Assembly (NCBI GenBank): GCA_900114885.1
Contig: FOUN01000003.1
Span: 1 to 64,000, forward strand
Direction: 5' to 3'
Origin: Psychrobacillus psychrodurans
Lineage (GTDB): Bacteria > Bacillota > Bacilli > Bacillales_A > Planococcaceae
DNA length: 64,000 bases
Shown: positions 1 to 7,611 of the stretch, piece after piece
Layout of the letters: every line of letters begins with the position of its first letter
How positions within the stretch are numbered: position 1 is the first letter of the stretch
Made by a program: the position numbers and the translations under genes
The notes under the pieces: model-generated
What the model saw: the letters and a program-made list of their open reading frames with translations, nothing else
The model's database searches: none
Told to the model about the DNA's origin: nothing

Positions 1-1
1 A

Positions 2-118
2 GAATTAAATTTACCATTCTCCAAAATGGAACATAATTTAGAAGAAGTGGAGTTGAGACAAGCAGCCTATTGGCAACCCCGTTCAATCGGTGAAGCAATT
101 TTCAACTGTTGGGATTAA
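2..118 (+). CDS. 3' end of a truncated protein gene (partial at window edge)
   Basis: An open frame enters from the left edge of the window and ends at TAA 116-118. It gives the last 38 residues of a protein, rich in Glu and aromatic residues and ending in IGEAIFNCWD. I do not recognise the family and the start lies outside the window. A copy of the cassette-type repeat follows at 133-180. The gene therefore sits where a cassette gene would be expected. Coding status rests only on the open frame and a plausible amino-acid composition. Confidence 0.4.
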   Translation, partial: ELNLPFSKMEHNLEEVELRQAAYWQPRSIGEAIFNCWD

Positions 119-132
119 AGAATACACGAAAT

Positions 133-180
133 GCGGCTCTTTTAGCTTGTTCTACTAAAGCAGCAGTTTAGTTGAAGAAG
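133..180 (+). repeat. Cassette-type repeat, right part (copy A)
   Basis: This segment matches the right half of the full repeat at 2924-3003: a pyrimidine-rich stretch, then ACTAAAG-CAGCAG-TTTAGTTGAAGAA, whose arms CTAAA/TTTAG can pair. The left half with the terminator hairpin is degraded. It lies directly after the partial gene that ends at 118. Confidence 0.6.
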
Positions 181-248
181 AAAATCCTTTAAAATGATTG
201 TAGGTTTTAAAGGTTAACTGGGTTTTAATAATAGATGGAGGTTGTTGC

Positions 249-380
249 ACTAACGGATGCGTTAGCAAAATCTGGCCATCATTCCGATGGTTTATTTTTA
301 TGTCCAAAACATTATGTTGTTCTCAGATATGTATTGTGAAATGTACACTTAAACAAACGCCGCATTTAGTTTAATTAAAC
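249..380 (+). repeat. Possible split or decayed cassette-type repeat
   Basis: Positions 250-260 (ACTAACGGATGC) match the left end of the full repeat at 2924-3003. Positions 351-380 (aaacaaacg-ccgc-atttagttt) resemble its right palindrome. About 90 bp of unrelated sequence lies between. This could be one repeat with an insertion or two decayed copies. The match is short, so confidence is low. I see no gene between 119 and 426. Confidence 0.3.
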
Positions 381-426
381 TTTAGACGTTTTCCTATAAA
401 AGGAATTCGTCTTTTTATTGAAACAT

Positions 427-482
427 AAAAAGCAGACCGGTTAAAAGTATGGGTCCCTCACCTCAATTGGCCGTCTGCTTTT
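427..482 (-). terminator. Rho-independent terminator of the PadR/DUF2812 operon
   Basis: Arms AAAAAGCAGACCGG and GGCCGTCTGCTTTT pair around a ~28-nt loop. Read on the minus strand, the stem ends in a T run just past the DUF2812 stop codon at 503. Confidence 0.7.
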
Positions 483-502
483 ACCTGCTTCGCTGAGTCC
501 TA

Positions 503-1105
503 TTAAACCGACTTGTCTATTTCTCTTTTGTATTTAAAATACATATTTATAGATACTAAGCCGAAGATTAGCATTAGCCATGGAGAGCCGAATCTAGTAA
601 TGGCTAAAGGTGTTTCGAATAAGAAGGCACCCAAAAAGTCAAAGCCATTTTTGTCCCATAACCCTGGTGTATAATAAGCATCTTTAATAGTTAGAAAATG
701 TGCTGAGTTTTGAAATAGACAAAATGTAATAAAAAGGGAAAAACATGCGTATACCCCGTATATTTTTCTAAGACGATGTAAATAATGTTTTTCAGAGAAT
801 TGATCGGAAAACAGCAAATCGTCTATACTATTCGAATTTAACCAATACTGTAAAGTCGATAACCGTGAGCCGCCTAAATGTACCCAGCCAAACTCCTCAT
901 AAAGTGCTTTGTATTGCTGAAATTTTTGTTCAGATGCAAATGATTGGCAATCTAGTCGTAAAATTTGCTCCTTATTTGATGTTTTTTCAAATGAGTACAC
1001 ATTAAAGGCATTTACACTTTTTAATTGCCAACCATTTTGAAGCATCTTGTTTAACCATTGTTCTTCTTTGTGAGCATTCGAAAATACCTTAAACTTTATC
1101 ATCAT
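503..1105 (-). CDS. DUF2812 family membrane protein
   Basis: This 200-residue protein has a soluble N-terminal half of the DUF2812 type, with the family's WLNKMLQNGW-like opening and an FGWVHLGG segment near residue 75. Two hydrophobic segments follow, near residues 118-135 and 172-192. DUF2812 proteins are commonly encoded with PadR regulators; their biochemical function is unknown. Here the start codon lies inside the end of the padR-type gene (17-bp overlap), and a strong AAGGAGG site precedes ATG-ATG. The two genes are therefore almost certainly cotranscribed and translationally coupled. The protein likely sits in the cytoplasmic membrane and may sense or export something that the regulator responds to; that last point is inference. 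Confidence 0.85.
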   Translation of the reverse strand: MMIKFKVFSNAHKEEQWLNKMLQNGWQLKSVNAFNVYSFEKTSNKEQILRLDCQSFASEQKFQQYKALYEEFGWVHLGGSRLSTLQYWLNSNSIDDLLFSDQFSEKHYLHRLRKIYGVYACFSLFITFCLFQNSAHFLTIKDAYYTPGLWDKNGFDFLGAFLFETPLAITRFGSPWLMLIFGLVSINMYFKYKREIDKSV

Positions 1106-1412
1106 TAAATCCTCCTTCGTAAAGTGAAAGAATATGCACGAATCGTCTTTTTTCTATTTCTAAAATTTCTAAGCCTTCATCTGTAATACGATAAACTTTT
1201 CTTCGAGGGTCGTCTGAAGGAACGAGAATAATCCAGTTGTATTTCAATAGATTTTCAATTGCACCATACAATGTACCGGCAGCTATCCGTACTTCTCCAT
1301 TACTCACCGTTTCGACCTCTTGCATAATTGCGTATCCATGCAAAGGCCTTCTCAAAGCAAGTAATATATAATGCATCGTTTCTGTTAATGGCAATAACTT
1401 ATGTCTTTTCAT
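1089..1412 (-). CDS. PadR family transcriptional regulator
   Basis: This 107-residue winged-helix protein matches the short PadR class. It has the LHGYAIMQEVE segment of the recognition region (residues 25-35), the AAGTLYGAIENLL helix near residues 43-55, and the RRKVYRITDEG wing near residues 69-79. PadR proteins act as dimeric repressors, usually of their own operon and of a membrane protein or exporter. The downstream DUF2812 gene overlaps its 3' end, the standard partnership. A long perfect inverted repeat just upstream (1435-1493) is the likely operator. The ligand is unknown. Confidence 0.9.
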   Translation of the reverse strand: MKRHKLLPLTETMHYILLALRRPLHGYAIMQEVETVSNGEVRIAAGTLYGAIENLLKYNWIILVPSDDPRRKVYRITDEGLEILEIEKRRFVHILSLYEGGFNDDKV

Positions 1413-1434
1413 TACATCCCTCCTTGTAAAACGA

Positions 1435-1493
1435 ATATACAGTTGAACTTTATACTATTATATACAGTCTGACTATACATTTCAACTGTATAT
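1435..1493 (-). promoter_or_regulatory. Probable PadR operator/promoter region
   Basis: A perfect 13-bp inverted repeat (ATATACAGTTGAA ... TTCAACTGTATAT) has arms at 1435-1447 and 1481-1493, and inner TATAC/GTATA-like copies lie between them. It is immediately upstream of the padR start. Autoregulation through this dyad is inferred from the position and from the usual behaviour of PadR operons. Confidence 0.6.
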
Positions 1494-1567
1494 AAATTAT
1501 TAAAGGCTATTTTAAAGGTAGGGGTTGATTTCTCGTAAGTTGGGGCTGATTGTGAAATGATACATTT

Positions 1568-1597
1568 AAACTAAAGAAGCGGTTTAGTTGAAGAAGG
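1568..1597 (+). repeat. Cassette-type repeat, right part (copy C)
   Basis: The segment AACTAAAGAAGCGGTTTAGTTGAAGAAGG has the paired AACTAAA/TTTAGTT arms of the repeat family. It ends about 50 bp before the GNAT gene start. The left, terminator-bearing half is not recognisable. Confidence 0.65.
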
Positions 1598-1650
1598 TAT
1601 TTATAAAATAATATCGAAATAATAAGAATAAGGGTTGAAAGGGTGATTGT

Positions 1651-2421
1651 ATGTTGTCTCAAATTTCTATGGTGGAAAACCTTTTTAAAGAATCATTTAA
1701 AGTATTAAATGGCATGCCTCAGTATATTGGAATAGAAGAAGAAGAGAGGGTGTACTATGACCATAATAACTGGAAAGATAAGATAAATATTTTAAATGAC
1801 TTTGCTATACAAAATAAACTTAGCAGAATTAGTGCTTTAATTAACAGAACTTCGGAACACTATTTGCTTCTTTCGCAAATGCTAATTAATTTGGGATTTG
1901 AAAAGTATGCTTCAAAAGTTGAAGTTTTTAGAGACTTAAATGATATTAATAAAAATAAAAAAGGGTACGATTGGCAATCATTAAGTGACTATAATATATC
2001 GGAAGATGAATTTAAGAAAATTTGGGAGAAATGTATGTATGCGTCTGAAAACTCCTCAACTTCACTTACAATGGATGAACATCTAAACTCAGTGAAAAAT
2101 GAAATAGGAGAGAATTGGAGTAAATCTTGTAATGTCATTTACTTAGAAGACAAACCTGTTGGCATATCTATCCCCCATATAGAACGTGGCACTGTAGACG
2201 AAGGAAGGTTATTTTATTTTGGGATTTTACCTGAAGAGAGAGGGAAAGGACATAGTATATCTATTCACTATCAGTCCATGAATTTACTAAAAGAATTGGG
2301 AGCAACCTATTACATAGGAATTACACATGAGACCAATAAAAAAATGCAAAAAGTATTTTTAAAAAATAGCTGTTCAATTAAAGCTGAAACAGAAGCGTAT
2401 TATAAATATATAAGTAATTAA
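1651..2421 (+). CDS. GNAT family N-acetyltransferase
   Basis: The 256-residue protein ends in a GNAT fold. The acetyl-CoA-binding motif A is visible as GILPEERGKGHS at about residues 191-202 (R/Q-x-x-G-x-G/A type). A family-typical segment follows, with an asparagine (HETNKKMQ) and the final strand. The N-terminal ~110 residues look like a second, degenerate acetyltransferase-like half. The substrate cannot be told. A GAAAGGG site precedes the start. The gene lies between repeat copies C and D, alone and on the plus strand, as the other cassette-like genes are. Its AT-rich composition suits the island. Confidence 0.8.
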   Translation: MLSQISMVENLFKESFKVLNGMPQYIGIEEEERVYYDHNNWKDKINILNDFAIQNKLSRISALINRTSEHYLLLSQMLINLGFEKYASKVEVFRDLNDINKNKKGYDWQSLSDYNISEDEFKKIWEKCMYASENSSTSLTMDEHLNSVKNEIGENWSKSCNVIYLEDKPVGISIPHIERGTVDEGRLFYFGILPEERGKGHSISIHYQSMNLLKELGATYYIGITHETNKKMQKVFLKNSCSIKAETEAYYKYISN

Positions 2422-2923
2422 GGCAATAGTTCTTTTACGGGTGGATTTCTTCTTGAACTCCCATGAAAATTAAAAAATGCTCAAAATATACAAAATTGCA
2501 TAGCAAAAGAGAATCAGAAAAAGCTTTTTTAAAAAAAGGCTGAGCCTTCAGAATATTTATATGAAGTTAAAGGGTAATTTAGGAACCAACTCCATTCTCC
2601 TAAGAATAAAGGCAGGCTGGTGCAATAACCAGAGTAGAATTAATCTCCCATGAGTGCTACTCGTATAGAGTGCGTCAGTCTGTGATGCACCGTGGTCGTT
2701 GGAGTCAGACTAACGGATGGGCTCTATGACACCATAGTTCATCGACCTTCTTCGCCAGCCCTACTAAACTATACCCGTTCTGAACCAATTTTCATCCTCT
2801 GTGGTGCAGCGTTTTTTTTGCTGCATGTATTGCTAATCCAGCCAATAGTTTGTCTCATATTGATAGTGTGTTGAAAGTTTCATTTTAAATTATGCCATAG
2901 TCAGTGTTTGTGAGTCTTCTACT
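2422..2923. other. Gene-free stretch of about 500 bp, structured, origin unassigned
   Basis: No convincing gene is present. A 60-codon frame at 2692-2874 has no ribosome site and improbable composition. From about 2600 to 2840 the sequence is more G+C-rich than its surroundings and contains several short inverted repeats. One is a GCAGC-T8-GCTGC hairpin near 2808-2826. It could be the noncoding end of an insertion sequence or a decayed structured RNA. I cannot name it. Confidence 0.4.
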
Positions 2924-3003
2924 TCAACTAACGGATGCTTAACTTCGAGAAGGAGTAAAGCCTTTTTTCTTATTGAACTAAAGACATAGTTTAGTTGAAT
3001 AAT
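2924..3003 (+). repeat. Cassette-type repeat, full copy (D)
   Basis: This full-length unit has a left end TTCAACTAACGGATGC, then a hairpin (gcttaactt ... aggagtaaagc) followed by CCTTTTTTC, which forms an intrinsic terminator. The palindrome GAACTAAAG-acat-AGTTTAGTTG and the end GTTGAATAAT come next. The outer ends TTCAACTAA and TTTAGTTGAA are inverted repeats of each other. It separates the GNAT gene from the small membrane protein gene. Confidence 0.75.
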
Positions 3004-3118
3004 AGAATGGAATTTGTTTAATAATAGTAGGGAAATTGTGGAAAATTGGAACCTCAATACGTTTCAAACGTATTAAAGGGTAGGTTAATTGAAGAAAGTT
3101 ATAAACGGGGTGGAGTAT

Positions 3119-3322
3119 ATGAGTGAACGATTTGAATTAAGTTTTAAAAACAAGGAAGTAAGAATGTGGTTTTATTTGGCGGTACCAGCGTTTATTATAG
3201 GATGCATCTTTATATTTTATGGTGAACAAAAATATCAGTATATTCCTTTGTCAGTGTTAGTAATAGCATGGACTATCTTTTATATATGGCGTTTTTTTTA
3301 CCGTAGAAAACAGAAGAAATAA
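3119..3322 (+). CDS. Small two-helix membrane protein
   Basis: This 67-residue protein has two hydrophobic helices (about residues 18-36 and 43-58) and a basic C-terminus (RRKQKK), giving a likely inside C-terminus. I do not recognise a family. I place the start at ATG 3119, behind a strong GGGGTGGAG site, rather than at the upstream in-frame TTG 3089, which lacks one. The gene lies between repeat copies D and E, one gene per interval. Confidence 0.6.
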   Translation: MSERFELSFKNKEVRMWFYLAVPAFIIGCIFIFYGEQKYQYIPLSVLVIAWTIFYIWRFFYRRKQKK

Positions 3323-3337
3323 GTAAAAAATTCTTCT

Positions 3338-3401
3338 TAAGCTAACGGTGTGCTTTACTTCCAGAAGGACCTAAAGGTGTAGTTTAGCTCAATAAGAAGG
3401 C
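3338..3401 (+). repeat. Cassette-type repeat, internally deleted (copy E)
   Basis: GCTAACGGTGTGCTTTACTTCCAGAAGG is followed directly by CTAAAGGTGTAGTTTAGCTCAATAAG. Compared with copies D and J, the second hairpin arm, the T run and TTGAA are missing. The two ends of the repeat are still clear. Confidence 0.65.
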
Positions 3402-3466
3402 ACTTTATGTGAAGGACTTTGCGTTACTTAGGTTGTAGAATTTAATTGGGGGGACAGGGGACAAAG

Positions 3467-4203
3467 GTGAAAAAAAGAAAAGAAGTAATTTTTGGGGTTA
3501 CAATAATTGTACTCGTGATTGCAGTTTTATCTTTTATAGATCCTGTTGATAACGGGTATGTCAGCTCAAAAGATCTTGATGTTGTAACTGATTTAGAAAA
3601 AGAGATTGATCAATTGAAACAAGATATAGAAAGGTTAGAAGATTCTTTGTTTGAATCAAAGAAATTTATCTTTGTTTGAATCAAAGAAATTTATCTTTGA
3701 TTCAAACCTAGCGAAGGATTACTACCCAGAGACAGAAATACTTTATAAAGGAATTGAAGATACAAAGTACGTTATCCTTTTTAGGGATGTGCAGGGTAAT
3801 CATCTTAATGTAGCATCGAAAGAAGCGAGGTATGAGAGTTTTTTAAGCGTACCTACATTAGATCCGATTGATGGAATTACCTTGGATTATAACGGAATAG
3901 GAGAGGATCCGTTCGATAAAAGTAGAATAATGAATCACTCTTTTGGTGGTGTAATTACAAATAATGAGATTAAAGATGTGCATGTATCATTTAATGGAGA
4001 GGTTTATGAAGCAAACATTTTTAAAGTAGATGACAATATTTATGGTTGGTACAGTATTTTTAAGAAAAAATCGGCAATGGATGAAAATATGATAAAAATA
4101 CATGCTCTCGATGAAGATGGAGTTATTACATGGGAAAGAAACCTCAGATGAATACTTAGAAACAGTGTTTCAAGGTAATAATTTTATTACATCATTCAAA
4201 TAA
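3467..4203 (+). pseudogene. Membrane-anchored coiled-coil protein, frameshifted twice
   Basis: The N-terminal part has a basic start, one membrane helix (FGVTIIVLVIAVLSF) and a short coiled coil. A 25-bp tandem duplication at 3646-3695 then shifts the frame by one. Removing one copy joins RLEDSLFESKKFIF to DSNLAKDYYPE in one frame. A second shift near 4135 is likely: the frame ends at TGA 4149-4151, but the next frame reads ETSDEYLETVFQG and stops at TAA 4201-4203, right before repeat copy F. The GTG at 3467 is preceded by AGGGG. The family is not recognised. It was probably a secreted or membrane-tethered protein before breaking. Confidence 0.65.
3646..3699 (+). repeat. 25-bp perfect tandem duplication with flanking hairpin
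   Basis: The 25-nt unit TTTGTTTGAATCAAAG... occurs at 3646-3670 and again at 3671-3695, followed by TTTG. The second copy together with the following bases forms a perfect 12-bp inverted repeat (TTTGAATCAAAG / CTTTGATTCAAA). This suggests slipped-strand mispairing at a hairpin. Because 25 is not divisible by 3, the duplication breaks the gene. Confidence 0.9.
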
Positions 4204-4220
4204 ATTGAAAATATCCCCAG

Positions 4221-4957
4221 TCAAACTAACGAGGTGCTTGTGCGGCCGAGCCTAGGTCGTATCATATAGCGGGTGGGATTCCCGCCGAGAAAGAACTAGC
4301 CATTCACTCGTAGCGAGTCTTGGAGGGCTAATGGTAACATTAGCCTTTAAGAGTAGACAGTTAGGTGGCGGGCCGAAAGCCAAATGGTTGAAGGGATTGT
4401 GCTCCATAATGTTAGTAAATCGAGAGGGCAGATGCTTTAAGCACGGCAGAAAGCTATATTTTATCATCGTTAAAGGCAAGAAGGATAAAACCTCTCTGGA
4501 GTCAGAGACCTTGGCACGTCACACATCGATATGATACGGCAACTAGGGAGGCCCTACCGGTCTTTTCTTCTTATAGAAGAGTATGGTGTACAAGCAATAA
4601 TAAGCGAGGAAACCAATGCCGTTGTAGGGAGTCGGATAGCAGCGTAGTACCAATGAAGTTGGGTAATGCCGATGGAGGAAAGGCTGCTACCAAATGATCA
4701 CCCTCACTAGGGACACATTTACTACACACAGCGGTAGAAATAATAAATGTAAACTAAACTATTGAGGATAGCAGAATCACCATTTTGTGAATGATGATTT
4801 GGAGGAGCCGTGTGCGTAAATAGCGCAAGCACGGTTCTGTGAGGGGGGTGGAACACAATCTACCGTAAGGTAGAGAGGTTCCCTTCTACTCGACTACTTC
4901 AAGAAGGGGTAAAGCTTTTTTTCTTGTTGAACAAACGAAGCAGTTTAGTTGAAGAGT
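4221..4957 (+). repeat. Cassette-type repeat split by a group II intron (copy F/G)
   Basis: The left end, CAAACTAACGAGGTGCTT, is at 4221-4239. The rest, TACTTCAAGAAGGGGTAAAGC-T7 then TTGAACAAACGAAGCAG-TTTAGTTGAAG, is at 4895-4957. Joined, they give one full repeat closely matching copies D and J. The 655 bp between them are the intron. Confidence 0.8.
4240..4894 (+). mobile_element. ORF-less group II intron
   Basis: The element starts GTGCGGCCGAGC, fitting the GUGYG 5' end of group II introns. It ends in ...CTCGAC, fitting the AY 3' end. Domain V is clear at 4805-4837: GAGCCGTGTGCG, a short loop, CGCAAGCACGGTTC, including the AGC triad. Domain VI follows. Domain IV, which in complete relatives holds the reverse transcriptase/maturase gene, has no such frame; the whole intron is about 655 bp. 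It could splice or move only with a maturase supplied from elsewhere. Both ends are fixed by the interrupted repeat, so the boundaries are unusually firm. Small open frames inside it (4252-4479 minus, 4331-4534 plus) are not genes. Confidence 0.88.
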
Positions 4958-5338
4958 AATTTACCCAACTGTAGAAAGGGGGAATGGATAATTAATATTG
5001 TGGATATTGATTCTCTTATTCCGTTTATAATTATTTGGGGAATACCAGCTTTTATGGTTGTTAGAGGTTATTTAAAAATGAATACTGATGATAAAAAATC
5101 AGCAATGAATGATTTTATGTCACGCCGTTTTATTTTAACAATTGGATTTATTGTAATGGGTGCTTTCTTTGCACATCTAGGGTCTTTATTTGCCATTAGG
5201 ATAATGGAGTTAATTGGAATTGTGTTTTTTGTATTAGGAGGGTTCTTATCAGCAATAAATATGTGGAATAAGAATAAAATTAAAAGTGTGATTATTCTGG
5301 TTTTAACAACTTTTGCTTTGTGGTACTTATTGAACTAA
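4949..5338 (+). CDS. Small integral membrane protein, cassette-type gene
   Basis: A protein of up to 129 residues with four hydrophobic segments (near residues 22-40, 60-80, 82-104 and 110-127). I recognise no family. The start is uncertain. TTG 4949 lies inside the repeat palindrome. A good AAAGGGGG site at 4975-4982 is followed by ATG 4984, which stops after three codons in another frame. GTG 5000 is an alternative start. A small deletion may have disturbed the 5' end. The last codons and TAA overlap repeat copy H, so gene and repeat are physically fused at the 3' end. Confidence 0.55.
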   Translation: MKSNLPNCRKGEWIINIVDIDSLIPFIIIWGIPAFMVVRGYLKMNTDDKKSAMNDFMSRRFILTIGFIVMGAFFAHLGSLFAIRIMELIGIVFFVLGGFLSAINMWNKNKIKSVIILVLTTFALWYLLN

Positions 5339-5364
5339 AGGTAGCAGGTTAGTTTAATAAGTGG
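5327..5364 (+). repeat. Cassette-type repeat, right part (copy H)
   Basis: TTATTGAACTAAAGGTAGCAGGTTAGTTTAATAAG matches the right palindromic half of the repeat. The stop codon of the preceding gene lies inside it. Confidence 0.65.
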
Positions 5365-5394
5365 TGTTGGAGTTTTGGATATCTTAGAGGGCTA

Positions 5395-5431
5395 GAGGCA
5401 TTAATCCAATAATGGATTAATGCTCTTTTTG
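5395..5431 (+). terminator. Rho-independent terminator
   Basis: GCATTAATCCA/TGGATTAATGC form an 11-bp stem with a 4-nt loop, followed by TCTTTTTG. Confidence 0.8.
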
Positions 5432-5541
5432 TTTGTATAATCATAAATCACTGATGAGATGATAAAAATTATTTTCAACTCTTAAATAAAATATTAATAA
5501 AACGTGACGCTTTAAATTTATATTACGTCCGCAACATAACT

Positions 5542-6603
5542 ATGTTAGGTAGGCTAAGCAGTGAAATGAAAGCAATCCACCATGCAGTGGAGGGTCTAGT
5601 TCAGATGGAGGATCAATTAAAGGGAGCGGGAGGTAATGCCATCCGCTCTTTTTACCAGGAATGCCATTTACCGTTTCTTCACTTTTTCCAGTTGTTTTCT
5701 GAACAGTTTAAACAAGTGCTTAACCAGATGGAGGCAGCACTTCATTCACTGGAACCTGACTCCTCCGGTTACATACTCGAAACATTCCTTGAAGGAGAGC
5801 TAGAACAGGGACTAACGCTTATTAGTGAACTCACTGCTAGCTTGACGGATGAGGCAAATAGTATCATGGATCAAGTGAGTGATATTGTTGCCCTGCCACA
5901 TTTAGACGATAGCGGAGTGCAAGAGGGAGTCATTAGTTCTAAAAGAAAACGGGATGATACCTTAATGCAACTTTATGAATTTGATGCTCTTCAGACATAT
6001 GCACTAAATCCAATTGAACAAGGCTTGCAGACGATGGACACGTGGCTGACAGATATGGAAGGGCTGTTCCAAGCTGGGGTGAAGGATATAAACTTTTTGC
6101 CGAGTCAGTGGGATGTCCTTACGTTTAGAAGTGATATTAGAACAGAGCTGTTCCCAAAAGTATTCTTAGATCCAAATTACTTATGGGTAAGAGAACAGGA
6201 ACAGCTGATTGGTACAATGATTACTGCACCGACTTTTCAAACGATGCATGGAAAGAAAGTTAAGACTATTGAAGAAAACGTAGCGGAAAATGTAAAATAT
6301 CATGCGTATGATAATGGTTTACTCATTAAAGAGTATGTTGTAGGGCAAACAGTTTTCTATGAAGTTGTTTCCAAAGTTGAATATAAGGAAGAAGAGACCG
6401 TTAAAGTCGACAAACCGAAAGAAAACAAAATACTAGATTCTTTACAGTTTGGTTTGGATATAGCGGGGCTTATACCTGTTGTTGGTGAAATAGCAGATGG
6501 GGCAAATGGACTAATCTATACGGCAAGAGGGGACGCATTAAATGCGACACTTTCTTTTTCTGCGATGATTCCAGTTGTAGGTATGGCTAGTACCGGTGGG
6601 TAA
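5542..6603 (+). pseudogene. LXG-type polymorphic toxin, N-terminal and pretoxin part (5'-truncated)
   Basis: Residues 1-200 match the LXG domain of B. subtilis YeeF/YobL-type toxins (IRSFYQECHLPFL, then HSLEPDSSGYI and FLEGELEQGL). This domain directs export through the type VII secretion system. The last ~60 residues are a pretoxin segment with two repeats of the IPVVG type, ending at GMASTGG. About 20 N-terminal residues, including the LxG motif itself, are missing, and a stop codon lies just before ATG 5542. The toxin domain follows in the +1 frame (6596-6958), so the original single gene is broken at both ends of this part. It is unlikely to yield a working secreted toxin. Confidence 0.8.
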
Positions 6604-6958
6604 TGTTAATGATGGAGCTAAGGGTATAGAAAAAGGTAAAAGTATCAAGGACTATAAAAAGACATTCTTTAATGAGTATCCTGACCTTAAAGGTAGTGTT
6701 GTGGTACATCATGCAATTGAGCAACAAATATTAAAAAGACATCCTAATATATTTTCACTTGAAGAAATACATGCTCTAGAAAACCTGAGAGGGATACCAA
6801 AAGAAATAAACAGTGATATACATTTATCAAAAATAAGAAGGGATTGGAATAGATTTTATAGAAATAATCCAAATCCTACAAAAGAAGAAGTAATAAATTA
6901 TATGATAGAGTTAGATAAGAAATATGGTGGAAATTTTAATCCGCCAGTGAAAAGGTAA
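6596..6958 (+). CDS. Toxin C-terminal domain, HNH/AHH-type nuclease-like
   Basis: This 120-residue frame continues the LXG protein out of frame. The core VVHHAIEQQILKRHP and LENLRGIPKEINSDIHLSKIRRDWNRFY resembles the nuclease-like C-termini on LXG toxins such as those of B. subtilis, with a paired-His motif (HH) and conserved N/H residues. GTG 6596 has no ribosome site of its own. The frames meet in a G-rich run (ccggtggg), so a one-base indel explains the split. The cognate immunity gene follows after 24 bp. DNase activity is inferred from motif type only. Confidence 0.65.
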   Translation: MGNVNDGAKGIEKGKSIKDYKKTFFNEYPDLKGSVVVHHAIEQQILKRHPNIFSLEEIHALENLRGIPKEINSDIHLSKIRRDWNRFYRNNPNPTKEEVINYMIELDKKYGGNFNPPVKR

Positions 6959-6982
6959 GTTTGTGGTAGGAGGAGTAAACTA

Positions 6983-7459
6983 ATGATATTATATTTTTTA
7001 GAACCAGAAGTATCAGGTGGTCATGGTGAATATACCATTTATGGAACAGAAGAAGAAATTGCAACAGAGGGTATATCAGAAAAGGTAAAATATTTACATT
7101 ATGAATTTGAAGGATGGCTAGGAGATGACCTTTTAGAGTCAACACCAGCCTTCATCGTGTCAAGTAAACTTGGAACAGAATTAGAGAATAGTGATTTTAT
7201 CGATTACAAACTTGAAGAGTGTTTGATTACAAAGTCAGATGAGTTTATAGAAATGTATCCAGATAAAGAAATACCTAAATTTAGCAGATTTATTCCGCTT
7301 GGTAAAATTGAAGTAGAAGAAGAGAACTTCAAAAACTGGTCAGGGCATCATTTCTGTTTATCACCGAAAGGTGAGTTAGTTGTAACTCAAGAAGCATTGG
7401 ATTTTTTAAATAGGTTTTCAATAGATAATTGTTTTATTACACCTCTAACACAGGAATAA
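6983..7459 (+). CDS. Probable immunity protein for the LXG toxin
   Basis: This 158-residue acidic cytoplasmic protein has no signal or membrane segment. A strong GTAGGAGGAG site stands before ATG. It directly follows the toxin domain and ends at a terminator, the standard toxin-immunity layout. The segment WSGHHFCLSPKGELVVT near residues 118-134 is the kind of core seen in uncharacterised LXG-associated immunity proteins. I assign the role from context, not from a named family. Confidence 0.65.
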   Translation: MILYFLEPEVSGGHGEYTIYGTEEEIATEGISEKVKYLHYEFEGWLGDDLLESTPAFIVSSKLGTELENSDFIDYKLEECLITKSDEFIEMYPDKEIPKFSRFIPLGKIEVEEENFKNWSGHHFCLSPKGELVVTQEALDFLNRFSIDNCFITPLTQE

Positions 7460-7467
7460 ATTATATA

Positions 7468-7505
7468 AACCTTAGAGATATAGACAATCTCTAAGGTTTT
7501 ATTTT
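7468..7505 (+). terminator. Rho-independent terminator
   Basis: AAACCTTAGAGAT/ATCTCTAAGGTTT stem with a 7-nt loop and a following TTATTTT, right after the immunity gene. Confidence 0.85.
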
Positions 7506-7611
7506 GGGAGGGGAGTGACGAATAGTTCATTTTTTATACGAGGAATATGAGTGACCCCTGTAAGCCCTATATTATGTTTCTACAATTATAAAGTACGTAC
7601 ACACATTTAAA

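Noticed and set aside
2705..2722. ACTAACGGATGG as another left end of the cassette-type repeat
   Set aside because: Only 11 bases agree and neither the terminator stem nor the right palindrome follows.
2692..2874. 60-codon plus-strand open frame
   Set aside because: No ribosome site, it crosses a hairpin with a T8 loop, and the composition is improbable. Noncoding debris is more likely.
4252..4534. Open frames on both strands around 4252-4534
   Set aside because: They lie inside the folded domains of the group II intron and have no ribosome sites.
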